Shown: one piece after another, positions 17,222 through 26,387 of the stretch
Layout: each line of letters begins with the position of its first letter
Numbering within the stretch: the first letter of the stretch is position 1
Assembly (NCBI GenBank): GCA_902786245.1
Contig: CADABS010000007.1
Location: 1 to 64,000, forward strand
DNA length: 64,000 nt
Direction of reading: 5' to 3'
Origin: an uncultured Erysipelotrichaceae bacterium
Lineage (GTDB): Bacteria; Bacillota_I; Bacilli_A; Erysipelotrichales; Erysipelotrichaceae
Position numbers and translations under genes: made by a program
The notes under the pieces: generated by a model
What the model saw: only the letters and a program-made list of their open reading frames with translations
What the model was told of the DNA's origin: nothing
Database searches by the model: none

Positions 17222-18310
17222 CTATGCGTCCTCCTTTACTTTCTTGTCTTTTTTGCTGTTGATCATATTCAGCACGAGAACGATACCGTACTGGATTGCA
17301 ATCAGGATCAGGATACATGCCTGGATCAGATTGGTGATGGACTTGGTCATGCCCATTCTCTGCAGCGTTGTTGTTGCGGATTTCAGCAGACCGATCAGCA
17401 GACCGCCGAACAGAATACCGGAAGTCTTGCACGCACCGATCAGAGCGACGGAGATACCGTCGAATCCGTAGTTGTCAAATGCATCGAAGATACGGCCGTA
17501 GCCATAGACACCGATCGTGACGATCGCACCGGCAACACCGACGAACGCACCGGCGATCATCATGGAAAGAACCGTATTCTTTGTCGTGGACATACCTGCG
17601 TAGCGGGCGCCTTCCTTATTGAAGCCGGTCGCTCTCAGAGAGAAGCCGAAACTTGTCTTTTCAATGATGAACCAGTACAGCAGCAGCGCGATGATGACAA
17701 ACACAAATCCCCAGTTGAACTTGGAAGCCGTGCCGAAGTTCAGCGATCCCAGGGATACCGTTTCCGGGAATTTGACGGTTTCATGCAGTGTATTGATATT
17801 GATCGGCAGTACGTTTCTGATCATGAAAGTATTCAGATACAGTGCCGTATAATTCAGCATAATGCAGATGACGACTTCGTTGATGTTGCGCATAGCTTTC
17901 AGGAAGCCGGGCAGGAAAGCCCACAGCGCTCCGGCAAGACCTCCGGCCAGAACGCAGGCAACCGTATGGATGCCGGCCGGCAGCGGTACATAGAACGCCA
18001 CGAACGTGCATGCCAGGGCACCGACGATGAACTGTCCTTCGCCGCCGATATTGAACATACCGGTACGGTATGCAAAGGCAACGGAGAGACCGGTCAGGAT
18101 AACCGGCATGGAGTTCAGCAGCCAGTTCAGCGGATACAGAATATTGACGCCTTTTTCCGGATGGGTCAGATCGAAACCGATCATTGCCCGCAGAATTGCG
18201 ATGAACATGTTGACCGGATTTCTTCCCGTTACCAGCAGCAGAAGGCTTGCCAGCAGGAAACCGATCAGAACAGCAATCAGCGATATCGTACTTGCTTTGT
18301 ATTTCTTCAT
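17222..18310 (-). CDS. Nucleoside-type ABC transporter permease (NupP/BmpE-like)
   Basis: A 362-residue permease with about ten hydrophobic stretches. The family blocks AFAYRTGMFNIGGEGQF (near 77) and RNINEVVICIMLNYTALYL (near 140) are clear. The C-terminus is a basic, Lys-rich cytosolic tail. It overlaps the ATPase gene by 4 nt. It pairs with the second permease to make the heterodimeric channel of a BmpA-type importer. Confidence 0.92.
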   Translation of the reverse strand: MKKYKASTISLIAVLIGFLLASLLLLVTGRNPVNMFIAILRAMIGFDLTHPEKGVNILYPLNWLLNSMPVILTGLSVAFAYRTGMFNIGGEGQFIVGALACTFVAFYVPLPAGIHTVACVLAGGLAGALWAFLPGFLKAMRNINEVVICIMLNYTALYLNTFMIRNVLPININTLHETVKFPETVSLGSLNFGTASKFNWGFVFVIIALLLYWFIIEKTSFGFSLRATGFNKEGARYAGMSTTKNTVLSMMIAGAFVGVAGAIVTIGVYGYGRIFDAFDNYGFDGISVALIGACKTSGILFGGLLIGLLKSATTTLQRMGMTKSITNLIQACILILIAIQYGIVLVLNMINSKKDKKVKEDA

Positions 18311-19839
18311 GCCTGTGCTGCCTCCTTCTTCAGAGCGCCGGACATCATCAGACCCAGCTCATTCTCATTTGTATCTTTTCTTTCAACGATACCGGTCAGT
18401 TCTCCGTCATGGATAACTGCGATCCGGTCGGAAAGGTTCATGATTTCATCCAGTTCCAGCGATACGAGCAGGACTGCCTTGCCCTGGTCGCGCTCGGAAA
18501 CGATACGCTTGTGAATATTCTCGATGGCACCGACATCGAGGCCGCGGGTCGGCTGAACGACCAGCAGCAGATCTGCACCGCGGTCCATCTCCCGGGCGAT
18601 GATTGCTTTCTGCTGATTTCCGCCGGACATATCGCGGGTCAGCGATTCTCTGCCTTCACCGGAACGCACGTCGAATTCCTCGATCAGACGGTCGGCATAT
18701 GTATTGATCTCACCCTTCTGCAGAACGCCCCGCTCCGCAAACGGAATCCGGTCATAGCTGTGAATGACGAGGTTTTCCTTCAGCAGGAAGTCGAGGATCA
18801 GTCCATGTTTATGTCTGTCTTCCGGTACATGTGCCATGCCGGCATCATAGTGCTCGCGGATCGAGGCATTGGTGATATCGACACCCTTCAGAATAACCGA
18901 TCCGGATTCGGGCTTGACCATGCCGGTCAGGGCATAGACAAGTTCTGTCTGTCCGTTTCCGTCAATACCGGCCAGACCGACGATTTCACCGGCCCGTACC
19001 GACAGGGAGAAGTTTTTGACCGCATCCAGTCCCTTGACATCCTTGACACAGAGATTCCGGATATCCAGGACCGTTTCGCCCGGTTCCGCTTCTGTTTTTT
19101 CCGTAGTGAAACTGACTGCACGGCCGACCATCATCTCGGCCATCTGCGTCTCATCGACATCTGCGACCTTGTATGTTCCGATGCATTTGCCTTTGCGCAG
19201 GACCGTAAAGGTATCGGCGACCGCCTTGATTTCCTTCAGCTTATGCGTGATCAGAAGGATCGTCTTTCCTTCTTTGATCAGGTTGCGCATGATTTCCATC
19301 AGTTCTTCAATTTCCTGAGGCGTCAGAACCGCTGTCGGCTCGTCAAAAATCAGGATGTCCGAATCGCGGTAGAGCATCTTGAGAATTTCGACTCTCTGCT
19401 GCATGCCTACGCCGATATCCTGGATCAGTGCTTTCGGATCGACCTTCAGGCCGTACTGTTCCGAAAGTTCCGCCACTCTTTTCTCCGCGCCTTTGATATC
19501 TACCGTTCCGAACTTTGTCTTCGGTTCTTTGCCGAGAATGATATTTTCGGTAACGGTAAAACTGTCAATCAGCTTGAAATGCTGGTGAACCATACCGATT
19601 CCCAGATCATTGGCAATGTTCGGGTCGGTGATCTTGACTTCTTTTCCGTTTACCTTAATGATGCCGCTGGTAGGCTGATACATACCGAAAAGAATCGACA
19701 TCAGGGTGGACTTGCCGGCACCGTTTTCTCCAAGCAGAGCATGTATTGTATTTTTTTCTACCTGAAGAGTTATGTCGTCGTTCGCCCGGATGCCGGGAAA
19801 ATCTTTTGTGATGTTCAGCATCTCGATTGCATACGTCAT
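18307..19839 (-). CDS. Nucleoside-type ABC transporter ATP-binding protein (NupO/BmpD-like)
   Basis: A 510-residue protein with two ABC domains, as in sugar and nucleoside importers. The first has Walker A GENGAGKST near residue 37, signature VGMQQRVEILK and Walker B ILIFDEPTAV. The second has a degenerate Walker A region (GLAGIDGNGQTEL), signature LTRDMSGGNQQKA and LLLVVQPTRGLDVGA. A second-site degenerate ATPase is usual for this family. It is transcribed with both permeases and separated from the lipoprotein gene by a terminator. Confidence 0.94.
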   Translation of the reverse strand: MTYAIEMLNITKDFPGIRANDDITLQVEKNTIHALLGENGAGKSTLMSILFGMYQPTSGIIKVNGKEVKITDPNIANDLGIGMVHQHFKLIDSFTVTENIILGKEPKTKFGTVDIKGAEKRVAELSEQYGLKVDPKALIQDIGVGMQQRVEILKMLYRDSDILIFDEPTAVLTPQEIEELMEIMRNLIKEGKTILLITHKLKEIKAVADTFTVLRKGKCIGTYKVADVDETQMAEMMVGRAVSFTTEKTEAEPGETVLDIRNLCVKDVKGLDAVKNFSLSVRAGEIVGLAGIDGNGQTELVYALTGMVKPESGSVILKGVDITNASIREHYDAGMAHVPEDRHKHGLILDFLLKENLVIHSYDRIPFAERGVLQKGEINTYADRLIEEFDVRSGEGRESLTRDMSGGNQQKAIIAREMDRGADLLLVVQPTRGLDVGAIENIHKRIVSERDQGKAVLLVSLELDEIMNLSDRIAVIHDGELTGIVERKDTNENELGLMMSGALKKEAAQA

Positions 19840-19925
19840 GGAAACCTCCTCATACTTGATACTTCTGCTAGTATTTTAACAGGTTAGCGTTTGATTCTTA
19901 TATGGAAAATCACGAATTCGGAAAA

Positions 19926-19959
19926 TAAAAAAAAGGAAAGAACACAAATCATTCTTTCC
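19926..19959 (-). terminator. Terminator between the lipoprotein and ATPase genes
   Basis: Stem GGAAAGAA / TTCTTTCC, followed on the minus strand by an uninterrupted run of T. It lies between the binding-protein gene and the ATPase gene of the same transporter. Partial read-through would yield an excess of binding protein over the membrane complex. Confidence 0.85.
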
Positions 19960-19970
19960 TTCCGGATCAA

Positions 19971-21074
19971 TTACTGAATACGGTCGTCTGTTTCGATTGC
20001 CTTGGAATCGACAGTGACTTCACCGCTGATGATCTTCTGTGTCCATTCATCAACAGTCTTCAGAACGTCTTCTGTCAGGTTCGGGTTGTTCTCCGGCAGA
20101 GAGACACCGCCGTCAGCCAGTGTGTAGTTGACAACACCGTGTACGAAGTTTCCTTCAGCGACCTGCTTGCAGGCATTGTAAGCAGCGACGTCAACTCTCT
20201 TCATCATGGATGTCAGAATTGCGGACTTTTCATTGCCTTCAGCGACAGAGCCTTCATAGATACCCTGTTCATACTGGTCTGTATCGACACCGATTACCCA
20301 GACATCTTCACCGTTTCCGCGGCGTTCAGCACCTTCCTGGATGACGCCGTTTCCGGATGCGCCTGCGCAGGAGAAGATAACTGTTGCACCGTTGTTGAAC
20401 TGCTTCTGAGCCAGAGTCTTGCCCTTTTCAGGTGCAGCGAAGTCTTCGCAGCTGTCGAAAGAGATGATGCAGTCAGGACATACAGCCCAGACACCCTGCT
20501 GGAAGCCTGCCCAGAACTTGAACATGGAGTCGGACTTCATACCGATAACCATACCGACATGCTTGGAGCCGTTTTCGATTGCCTTCAGACCGGCAACAAC
20601 GCCTACGAGGAATGAACCTTCGTGTTCAGCGAAGACTGCCTGCTGCAGGTTCGGAGAATCTTCGAGCCAGCCTACGTCGATGATCAGGATCTTCTGATCA
20701 GGATACTGCTTGACTGTATCGTTGACAGCACCTTCGAACAGGTAGCCGGCAGCGACTTCGAGGTCGACCTGCTCATCAGCGAACTGTGTCAGGTTCGGTG
20801 TATAGTCAGCGTCTGTGTTGGACTGCAGATAGGAATAATCTGTTCCTTCCTTCAGACCGTTTTCTTCAGCGAACTGTACGATTCCTTTGTAAGTTGTCTG
20901 GTTGAAAGACTTGTCATCGATACCGCCCTTGTCAGTAACGAAACCGATTGTGATCTTGGATCCTTCATCACCGCCGTCTGTTGTACCGCCGTCTGCGGCC
21001 GGTGTGCTGCCGGAGCATCCTACCAGGCCGAGAGCGAGAACAGCGGCCAGAGAAGACTTCATAAGCTTATTCAT
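19971..21074 (-). CDS. BmpA/Med-family nucleoside-binding lipoprotein
   Basis: A 367-residue substrate-binding lipoprotein. The signal peptide ends in lipobox LVGC (Cys20), followed by a Gly/Thr/Asp-rich linker. The mature domain has the BMP-family pattern (IGFVTDKGGIDDKSFNQTTYKG, then ILIIDVGW and GSFLVGVVAGLKA). In the family, this protein captures guanosine, adenosine, inosine or other nucleosides outside the membrane. TTAAGGAGGG precedes the start. A promoter is visible at 21109-21137. The ATPase and permeases lie downstream past a terminator. Base composition fits the neighbours. Confidence 0.93.
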   Translation of the reverse strand: MNKLMKSSLAAVLALGLVGCSGSTPAADGGTTDGGDEGSKITIGFVTDKGGIDDKSFNQTTYKGIVQFAEENGLKEGTDYSYLQSNTDADYTPNLTQFADEQVDLEVAAGYLFEGAVNDTVKQYPDQKILIIDVGWLEDSPNLQQAVFAEHEGSFLVGVVAGLKAIENGSKHVGMVIGMKSDSMFKFWAGFQQGVWAVCPDCIISFDSCEDFAAPEKGKTLAQKQFNNGATVIFSCAGASGNGVIQEGAERRGNGEDVWVIGVDTDQYEQGIYEGSVAEGNEKSAILTSMMKRVDVAAYNACKQVAEGNFVHGVVNYTLADGGVSLPENNPNLTEDVLKTVDEWTQKIISGEVTVDSKAIETDDRIQ

Positions 21075-21108
21075 TTGCTATTTCCCTCCTTAAGTTTTCC
21101 CTATCGTT

Positions 21109-21137
21109 ATTTTATGGACTCTATCCGCTGAATTCAA
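21109..21137 (-). promoter_or_regulatory. Promoter of the nucleoside-binding lipoprotein operon
   Basis: Minus strand TTGAAT, a 17-nt spacer and TAAAAT, 34 nt upstream of the start codon. Confidence 0.6.
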
Positions 21138-21200
21138 TCATTTTGTCTGTGTTTTCAAAGTTACATTTTCCCTGAAATTTTTTCATGCTGGAATGCGCTT

Positions 21201-21231
21201 GTTTCAGGCGGTACAGAGATGAAACACCGCC
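21201..21231. other. Interleaved inverted repeats (possible H-type pseudoknot)
   Basis: GTTTCA, GGCGGT, a 7-nt spacer, TGAAAC and ACCGCC occur in this order. The two pairs of perfect 6-nt complements are interleaved as in an H-type pseudoknot. It lies in the divergent region between the lipoprotein and MBOAT genes, outside the transcripts predicted from the promoters seen. Confidence 0.45.
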
Positions 21232-21261
21232 CGGGCAGACTGTTCAATCTTCTGTTCAATT

Positions 21262-21269
21262 GTTATAAT
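21262..21269 (+). promoter_or_regulatory. Extended -10 promoter of the MBOAT operon
   Basis: A TGTTATAAT element (extended -10) lies 28 nt before the MBOAT start. The -35 region (TGTTCA at 17 nt) is poor, which is usual for extended -10 promoters. Confidence 0.6.
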
Positions 21270-21297
21270 ATTCGACGATATAAAAGGAAGTTATCCC

Positions 21298-22701
21298 ATG
21301 GTATTCAGCAGCCTGACATTTCTGTTTGCATATCTGCCGGTCGTGTTCCTGGTATATTTCATCGTACCGGCCGCCTGGCGGAATCCCGTCCTGTTTCTCT
21401 TCTCCCTGTTTTTTTACGGGTGGGGCGAACCGGTCTATGTGGCGGTCATGCTGTTCTCGATCCTGTTCAACTGGCTGTTCGGTGCATTTGTCGCAAAATA
21501 CAGAAAAAAGAACAGGGAACTGGCAAAGAAATGGATGATCGCATGCATCGTGCTCAACCTCGCACTGCTGGGTTTCTTCAAATACTATGATTTCCTGGCA
21601 GAGAATCTGCAGGCACTGGGTCTCTCGTTCATCGAACCGCTGCATCTCGGTCTGCCGATCGGTATCAGTTTCTACACATTCCAGGCAATGTCCTATCCGA
21701 TCGACATCTACCGGAATGAGACCGATGCCCAGCGTTCCGTCATCAATTTCGGTGCTTATGTGACGATGTTTCCGCAGCTGATCGCCGGACCGATCGTACG
21801 CTACCGCGATATCGCCGCAATGCTGACGAAGCGCACCCATTCCCTGCAGAAATTCAATGCCGGCATCGACCGTTTCATGATCGGACTGGCAAAGAAGGTT
21901 CTTCTGGCCAACAGCTGCGGAATGATCTTCGAATCCATTTCCGCCCTGCCCCAGGCCCAGACCAGCACGGTCACCGCCTGGCTCGGTATACTCTGCTATG
22001 CCTTCCAGATCTACTTTGATTTCAGCGGCTATTCCGACATGGCGATCGGACTGGGAAAGATGTTCGGCTTCGAATTCCTCGAAAACTTCAATTACCCGTA
22101 TACAGCCGTATCCGTCACCGACTTCTGGCGCAGATGGCATATGTCTCTGTCGACCTGGTTCAGAGATTATGTATATATTCCTCTCGGCGGCAACCGCCAT
22201 GGTCTGCCCCGGCAGATCATGAATATCATGACGGTCTGGCTGCTGACCGGTTTCTGGCACGGCGCTTCCTGGAATTTTGTCCTTTGGGGCGTATTCTACG
22301 GTATCGTGCTGATCATAGAAAAGACATTCCTGCTCAGGTATCTGGAAAAAGCACCCGGCTGGCTGAAGCATGTCTATACGATGTTTATCGTTCTTCTGGC
22401 CTGGGTCCTGTTTGCGTTTACGGACTTCTCCCAGGGTCTGCAGTTTCTTTCCCGGATGTTCTTCGGGGCATCCGCATTCATCAACGGTGTGAGCATCTAC
22501 TATCTCCGCAGCAATTTCATTCTGCTGGCGGTCTGCTTCATCGCCTGCACGCCGGTTGGAAAGGAAACATGGGAAAAACTTCTGAAAAAGGAAAAGCGGT
22601 TTATCTGGCTGCGTCCGGCACTGATCCTGCTCGGGCTGACCGTATGCACCGCATTCATTGTCGACGCGACGTACAATCCGTTCCTGTATTTCAGATTCTG
22701 A
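21298..22701 (+). CDS. MBOAT family O-acyltransferase (AlgI/DltB type)
   Basis: A 467-residue polytopic membrane protein of the membrane-bound O-acyltransferase family. The signature region is RRWHMSLSTWFRDYVYIPLGG near residue 280. The catalytic His is in TGFWHGASWNFVLWG near 320. Family members move acyl groups across the membrane for O-acetylation of surface polymers. AAAGGAAG lies 8 nt before the start. The next gene, a DHHW/AlgX-like protein, is the usual partner that completes transfer outside the cell. The polymer modified (peptidoglycan, teichoic acid or polysaccharide) cannot be told from sequence. Confidence 0.93.
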   Translation: MVFSSLTFLFAYLPVVFLVYFIVPAAWRNPVLFLFSLFFYGWGEPVYVAVMLFSILFNWLFGAFVAKYRKKNRELAKKWMIACIVLNLALLGFFKYYDFLAENLQALGLSFIEPLHLGLPIGISFYTFQAMSYPIDIYRNETDAQRSVINFGAYVTMFPQLIAGPIVRYRDIAAMLTKRTHSLQKFNAGIDRFMIGLAKKVLLANSCGMIFESISALPQAQTSTVTAWLGILCYAFQIYFDFSGYSDMAIGLGKMFGFEFLENFNYPYTAVSVTDFWRRWHMSLSTWFRDYVYIPLGGNRHGLPRQIMNIMTVWLLTGFWHGASWNFVLWGVFYGIVLIIEKTFLLRYLEKAPGWLKHVYTMFIVLLAWVLFAFTDFSQGLQFLSRMFFGASAFINGVSIYYLRSNFILLAVCFIACTPVGKETWEKLLKKEKRFIWLRPALILLGLTVCTAFIVDATYNPFLYFRF

Positions 22702-22710
22702 GGTAACGCC

Positions 22711-23832
22711 ATGAAAAAACGGAGAAATGAAAACATTGTCAATATTCTGAGCGCTGCCGTATTCGCGGTCTTTATCTTCGGCATTGCCATTGTGAATCTG
22801 TTCCACGGCAACGGCAGCTTCTCGGAAAACGAAAACAGATATCTGGCTTCCTTTCCGGAAGTTTCGGCGCAGAATGTATTCTTCGGCGATTTCGATACCG
22901 AATTCGAAACCTGGTTCAGCGACCAGTTCATCGGCCGCGATACCTGGATCGAGCGCAAGGCGGCCGCCCGCCGCAGCATGGGCGCAATCGAAAACAACGG
23001 CGTCTATTTCGCTTCCGGACAGCGTCTGATCCAGCAGTTCCTTTCGTATGATGAAAGCCAGCTGGAGCACAACATCCGCTATCTGCTCGATTTCGCGGAA
23101 GAAAACAAAGTACGTCTGAATGTCCTGCTGGTACCGGGTGCCGGTACCGGTGAAAAGAAGTTTCTGCCCTTCGGCGCCTATAACGTTGATGAAACAAAAC
23201 TGATCAGTGACATCTATGCACAGATGCCCTCTCAGAACTGTATTGAAATTGCGCCGGCGCTCAGTTCTTCCGGTGATTATTATTTCCATACCGATCACCA
23301 CTGGAATGCGGAAGGTGCGAAAACCGGCTATGATGCGATCTGCCGCAGCGTTCTGAAAAAAGAATCGCTGGCATTCAGCTATACCGAAGTTTCCGATGAT
23401 TTCAAAGGAACCATGTATTCCCGCTCCGGAGCCTTCTGGACAAAAGCCGATCCGGTCATCCGTATCGATCCGGTCCATCCCCGCAGCTTCACCGTGACCT
23501 TTGAAGACGGCTCTGTCATGCATTCCCTGTATGCGGATGCGCGTCTGAAAGAAAAAGACAAATACACTTACTACCTGGATGGCAACCATCCCTACGTCAA
23601 TATCAAAACAGATATCGAAGGCGGACGCAGAGCAGTCATCATCAAAGACAGCTTCGCCCATATCCTGCTTCCCTTCCTTGCCTGCGAATACAGTGAGATC
23701 GACATGTTCGATCTGCGCTATTACAACGGCAGCGTATCCGAATACATCAAAGACCGTGAAAACACGGACGTCTATGTAATCTATGGTGCGGAAACATTCT
23801 GCACAGACAAGAATCTGGCGGTATTATGGTAA
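22711..23832 (+). CDS. DHHW/AlgX-like surface polymer acetylation protein
   Basis: A 373-residue protein with an N-terminal membrane anchor (about residues 11-32) and an extracytoplasmic SGNH-like domain. The diagnostic TDHHWN motif falls near residue 194. A lysine-rich VIIKDSFAHILLPFL segment near 310 carries the Ser block typical of AlgJ/AlgX/DHHW proteins. It probably accepts acetyl groups from the MBOAT protein and attaches them to a polymer. It sits 9 nt after the MBOAT gene with TGAGGT upstream and overlaps rlmD by 7 nt. Confidence 0.88.
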   Translation: MKKRRNENIVNILSAAVFAVFIFGIAIVNLFHGNGSFSENENRYLASFPEVSAQNVFFGDFDTEFETWFSDQFIGRDTWIERKAAARRSMGAIENNGVYFASGQRLIQQFLSYDESQLEHNIRYLLDFAEENKVRLNVLLVPGAGTGEKKFLPFGAYNVDETKLISDIYAQMPSQNCIEIAPALSSSGDYYFHTDHHWNAEGAKTGYDAICRSVLKKESLAFSYTEVSDDFKGTMYSRSGAFWTKADPVIRIDPVHPRSFTVTFEDGSVMHSLYADARLKEKDKYTYYLDGNHPYVNIKTDIEGGRRAVIIKDSFAHILLPFLACEYSEIDMFDLRYYNGSVSEYIKDRENTDVYVIYGAETFCTDKNLAVLW

Positions 23833-25136
23833 AACTGACTATTAAAAAATCCGGAATCAACGGCGAGGGAATTGCCTACCGCAATCATTCGCCCGTATTC
23901 ATCAGCGGTGCTCTGCCGGAGGAGACGGTCATCGCTGAAATCACAGCAGAAAAAGAAAAATACGCAGTTGCGCAGCTGCAGAAGATCCTCGTCCGCTCAA
24001 AGCGCAGAGTAAAGCCGGCCTGCCGCTGTCAGAAAGAATGCGGCGGCTGTCCGCTGATGACTGCCTCCTATGATCTGCAGAAGGAGATCAAGGTGCAGCT
24101 TCTGGAGGAAGCCCTGTATAAATACGGAAACGTACGTTCCCATTTCATCCGGGACATGCGCGGATGCGAAAAGGAACTGGGATACCGCAACCAGCTGAAG
24201 CTTCCGGTTCATGAAGAAGACGGAAAACTGACAACCGGTATGTTCAGCGCGGATTCCAACCGCTTTGTGGCAGTGCGGAACTGTCCGGTCCATGACCCGC
24301 TTCTCGAGAAGACCCGCGTCAGCGTCCTGAAGGTTCTCAACGCGCATCATTTTCCGGCCTGGAGCCTGAAGCGTCAGGAAGGTCTGCGCTATCTGATCAT
24401 GCGGATCATGGAAGGAAAGATCCAGTGTACGCTGGTGACCGGCAGAGGCACGGTTCCGGAAGAAATCGCGTCAGAACTGGCTGCCATTCCCGCTGTCAGC
24501 GGCGTATACCAGTCCGTGCAGTCCGCCCGCAAAGCAACGGAGATGTTCGGCACAAGACCGTTCCTGCTGGCCGGCGGAGAGGATCTGCCCCTGACCGTCA
24601 AGAATATTGAATTCCGTCTTTCACCGCAGTCCTTTTTCCAGCTCAATACGGAACAGGCACTGAAGCTGTATGAAACAGCTGTATCCAAGATCGATCCCTG
24701 CGATGTGCTGGTGGAAGCCTACTGCGGCATCGGCGCAATGTCCTTCTTAGCAGCGGACAAGGCAAAGAAGATCATCGGCATCGAATCGGTCAAAGACGCT
24801 GTCCGCAATGCAGCGGAAACTGCCGAACGGAACGGATTCCGTCATTTATCGTTTATGCATGCGGACGCAGCGGAAGGTCTGCGGAAAATCGCAGAGACGG
24901 AAAAAGTCGGCTGCCTGCTGATGGACCCGCCCCGTTCCGGCCTGGACGATGCCATGATCGAAGCAATCCTTGCGGCTGATCCGAAGAAGATCATCTATAT
25001 TTCCTGCAATCCTGCAACGCTCGGCAAAAACCTGAAGAAACTGAAACATGCCTATCATGTGGTAACTGTCATTCCGTTTGATCTGTTCCCGCAGACTCCG
25101 CATATTGAATCTGTTACGGTACTGGAACGGGGGTAA
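23826..25136 (+). CDS. rlmD: 23S rRNA (uracil-5-)-methyltransferase, RlmD/TrmA family
   Basis: A 436-residue SAM-dependent RNA m5U methyltransferase. It has an N-terminal TRAM-like domain (about 1-55). The iron-sulfur cysteines are in CRCQKECGGCPLM (about 60-72). The C-terminal Rossmann domain has VEAYCGIGAMSF, LLMDPPRSGLDD and the catalytic ISCNPATLGKNLKKL. RlmD/RlmCD-type enzymes modify 23S rRNA; the precise uridine (747 or 1939, or both) is not deducible here. The start overlaps the DHHW gene, an unusual pairing that is probably just a shared transcript. Confidence 0.9.
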   Translation: MVKLTIKKSGINGEGIAYRNHSPVFISGALPEETVIAEITAEKEKYAVAQLQKILVRSKRRVKPACRCQKECGGCPLMTASYDLQKEIKVQLLEEALYKYGNVRSHFIRDMRGCEKELGYRNQLKLPVHEEDGKLTTGMFSADSNRFVAVRNCPVHDPLLEKTRVSVLKVLNAHHFPAWSLKRQEGLRYLIMRIMEGKIQCTLVTGRGTVPEEIASELAAIPAVSGVYQSVQSARKATEMFGTRPFLLAGGEDLPLTVKNIEFRLSPQSFFQLNTEQALKLYETAVSKIDPCDVLVEAYCGIGAMSFLAADKAKKIIGIESVKDAVRNAAETAERNGFRHLSFMHADAAEGLRKIAETEKVGCLLMDPPRSGLDDAMIEAILAADPKKIIYISCNPATLGKNLKKLKHAYHVVTVIPFDLFPQTPHIESVTVLERG

Positions 25137-25142
25137 TGCCAT

Positions 25143-26387
25143 ATGCGCGGAGAAAAAGTACGCTATATCATGACAATGATCGCGATGTGCGGTCTGGTCG
25201 GCAGTTCTGTCGGCATCTGCAGCGGTACAGCCGGTCTGTTCTACACAGCCATATCCGAAGATCTCGGCATTTCCAAAGCAACCATCTCCCTGACATATAC
25301 GATCAGCGCACTGGCATCGGCCTTTTCCGGACTGGCGATTCCCCGTGTACTGCGGCGGGAATCCAATCTGAAACCCCTCATCTTCGCCGGTGTCCTGCTT
25401 TCCTGCGGCGGCACTGCCCTGCTCTCTGCCGCTTCCGGCATCTGGATGCTTTATATCCTGTCGGCTGTCCGCGGCATCGGTGCCGGTCTGCTCAGTTTTG
25501 TTCTGGCGACGACCGTCATCAACCAGTGGTTCCTCGCAAAGAACGGACTGATGGTATCCATTGCCATGGCATTCAGCGGTCTGCCGAATGTGCTTCTTGC
25601 CAATCTGTTTGCCAGGATCATCGAAACAGCCGGATGGCGATTCGGATATCTGTTTGTCACCGGTGTCATGGTCCTGTTCAGTCTGCCGGCGCTGCTGTAT
25701 CCGGTATGTCTGCGGCCGGCCCAGTGTTCGATGGAACCTTATGGCTATAAAGAATATCTGAAATTCAGAGAAGAGCATCCGGAAGCTGCAGTCGTGACCC
25801 AGGGCAATGATCACATCGGCATGACCAGCCCCCAGATGATCGGTCTGTTCTTCTTCTCAATGATCGTATGCATTATTGCAAGTATGCTGCAGCACCTGTC
25901 GTCATTCGCCGTATCGCTGGGAATGACCGCAGCAGTCGGTGCCCTGATGACCTCGACTGCCAGTGCTGCCAATATTGTTTCCAAACTCATCTACGGCGTG
26001 ATGACCGACCGTGTCGGTCCGTACAAATCCTCGCTGTTCTGTGCAGCAGTCAATGTGGCTGCGGTCGTGATCCTGATCACAGTCCATACACCGGCTGCGA
26101 TGGTCATCGCCTCGTTCATGTTCGGATTCACGTTCGCCAACAGTTCCACTGCCATGTCCATGCTTACCAAGGATCTCTACGGCATGGAAAACTATACCCG
26201 GGTCTATCCGCTGATTTCCTTCAGCGGCTCAGCTGCCAATGCGGTCGGTGTTACGCTGATCGGCATGCTGTATGACGCATCCGGTTCCTACTATGCCGTA
26301 TTCATCGTATGTCTGATCATGCAGGTGCTGGTCCTGATGGATGTCTTCAGCCTGATGCGGATCGGAAAGAAAGAGAAAACTGCCTGA
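25143..26387 (+). CDS. Major facilitator superfamily transporter
   Basis: A 414-residue protein with about twelve hydrophobic helices and a charged central loop (EEHPEAAVVTQGNDH, near 210). The N-terminal region SVGICSGTAGLFYTAISEDLGISKATIS resembles the MFS group that includes OFA-type and monocarboxylate-like carriers. The substrate is unknown. It begins 6 nt after rlmD, and its stop overlaps the next ATG (TGATG). Confidence 0.88.
   Translation: MRGEKVRYIMTMIAMCGLVGSSVGICSGTAGLFYTAISEDLGISKATISLTYTISALASAFSGLAIPRVLRRESNLKPLIFAGVLLSCGGTALLSAASGIWMLYILSAVRGIGAGLLSFVLATTVINQWFLAKNGLMVSIAMAFSGLPNVLLANLFARIIETAGWRFGYLFVTGVMVLFSLPALLYPVCLRPAQCSMEPYGYKEYLKFREEHPEAAVVTQGNDHIGMTSPQMIGLFFFSMIVCIIASMLQHLSSFAVSLGMTAAVGALMTSTASAANIVSKLIYGVMTDRVGPYKSSLFCAAVNVAAVVILITVHTPAAMVIASFMFGFTFANSSTAMSMLTKDLYGMENYTRVYPLISFSGSAANAVGVTLIGMLYDASGSYYAVFIVCLIMQVLVLMDVFSLMRIGKKEKTA

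Noticed and set aside
21075-21297. Purine riboswitch before the nucleoside-binding lipoprotein
   Set aside because: None of the conserved junction or loop sequences of the purine class is present; only a promoter and a pseudoknot-like repeat are seen.
21256-23661. An 801-codon minus-strand frame opposite the MBOAT and DHHW genes
   Set aside because: The plus-strand genes have family motifs and ribosome-binding sites; the antisense frame has none and is rich in Gln/His/Asp as expected of a reversed frame.
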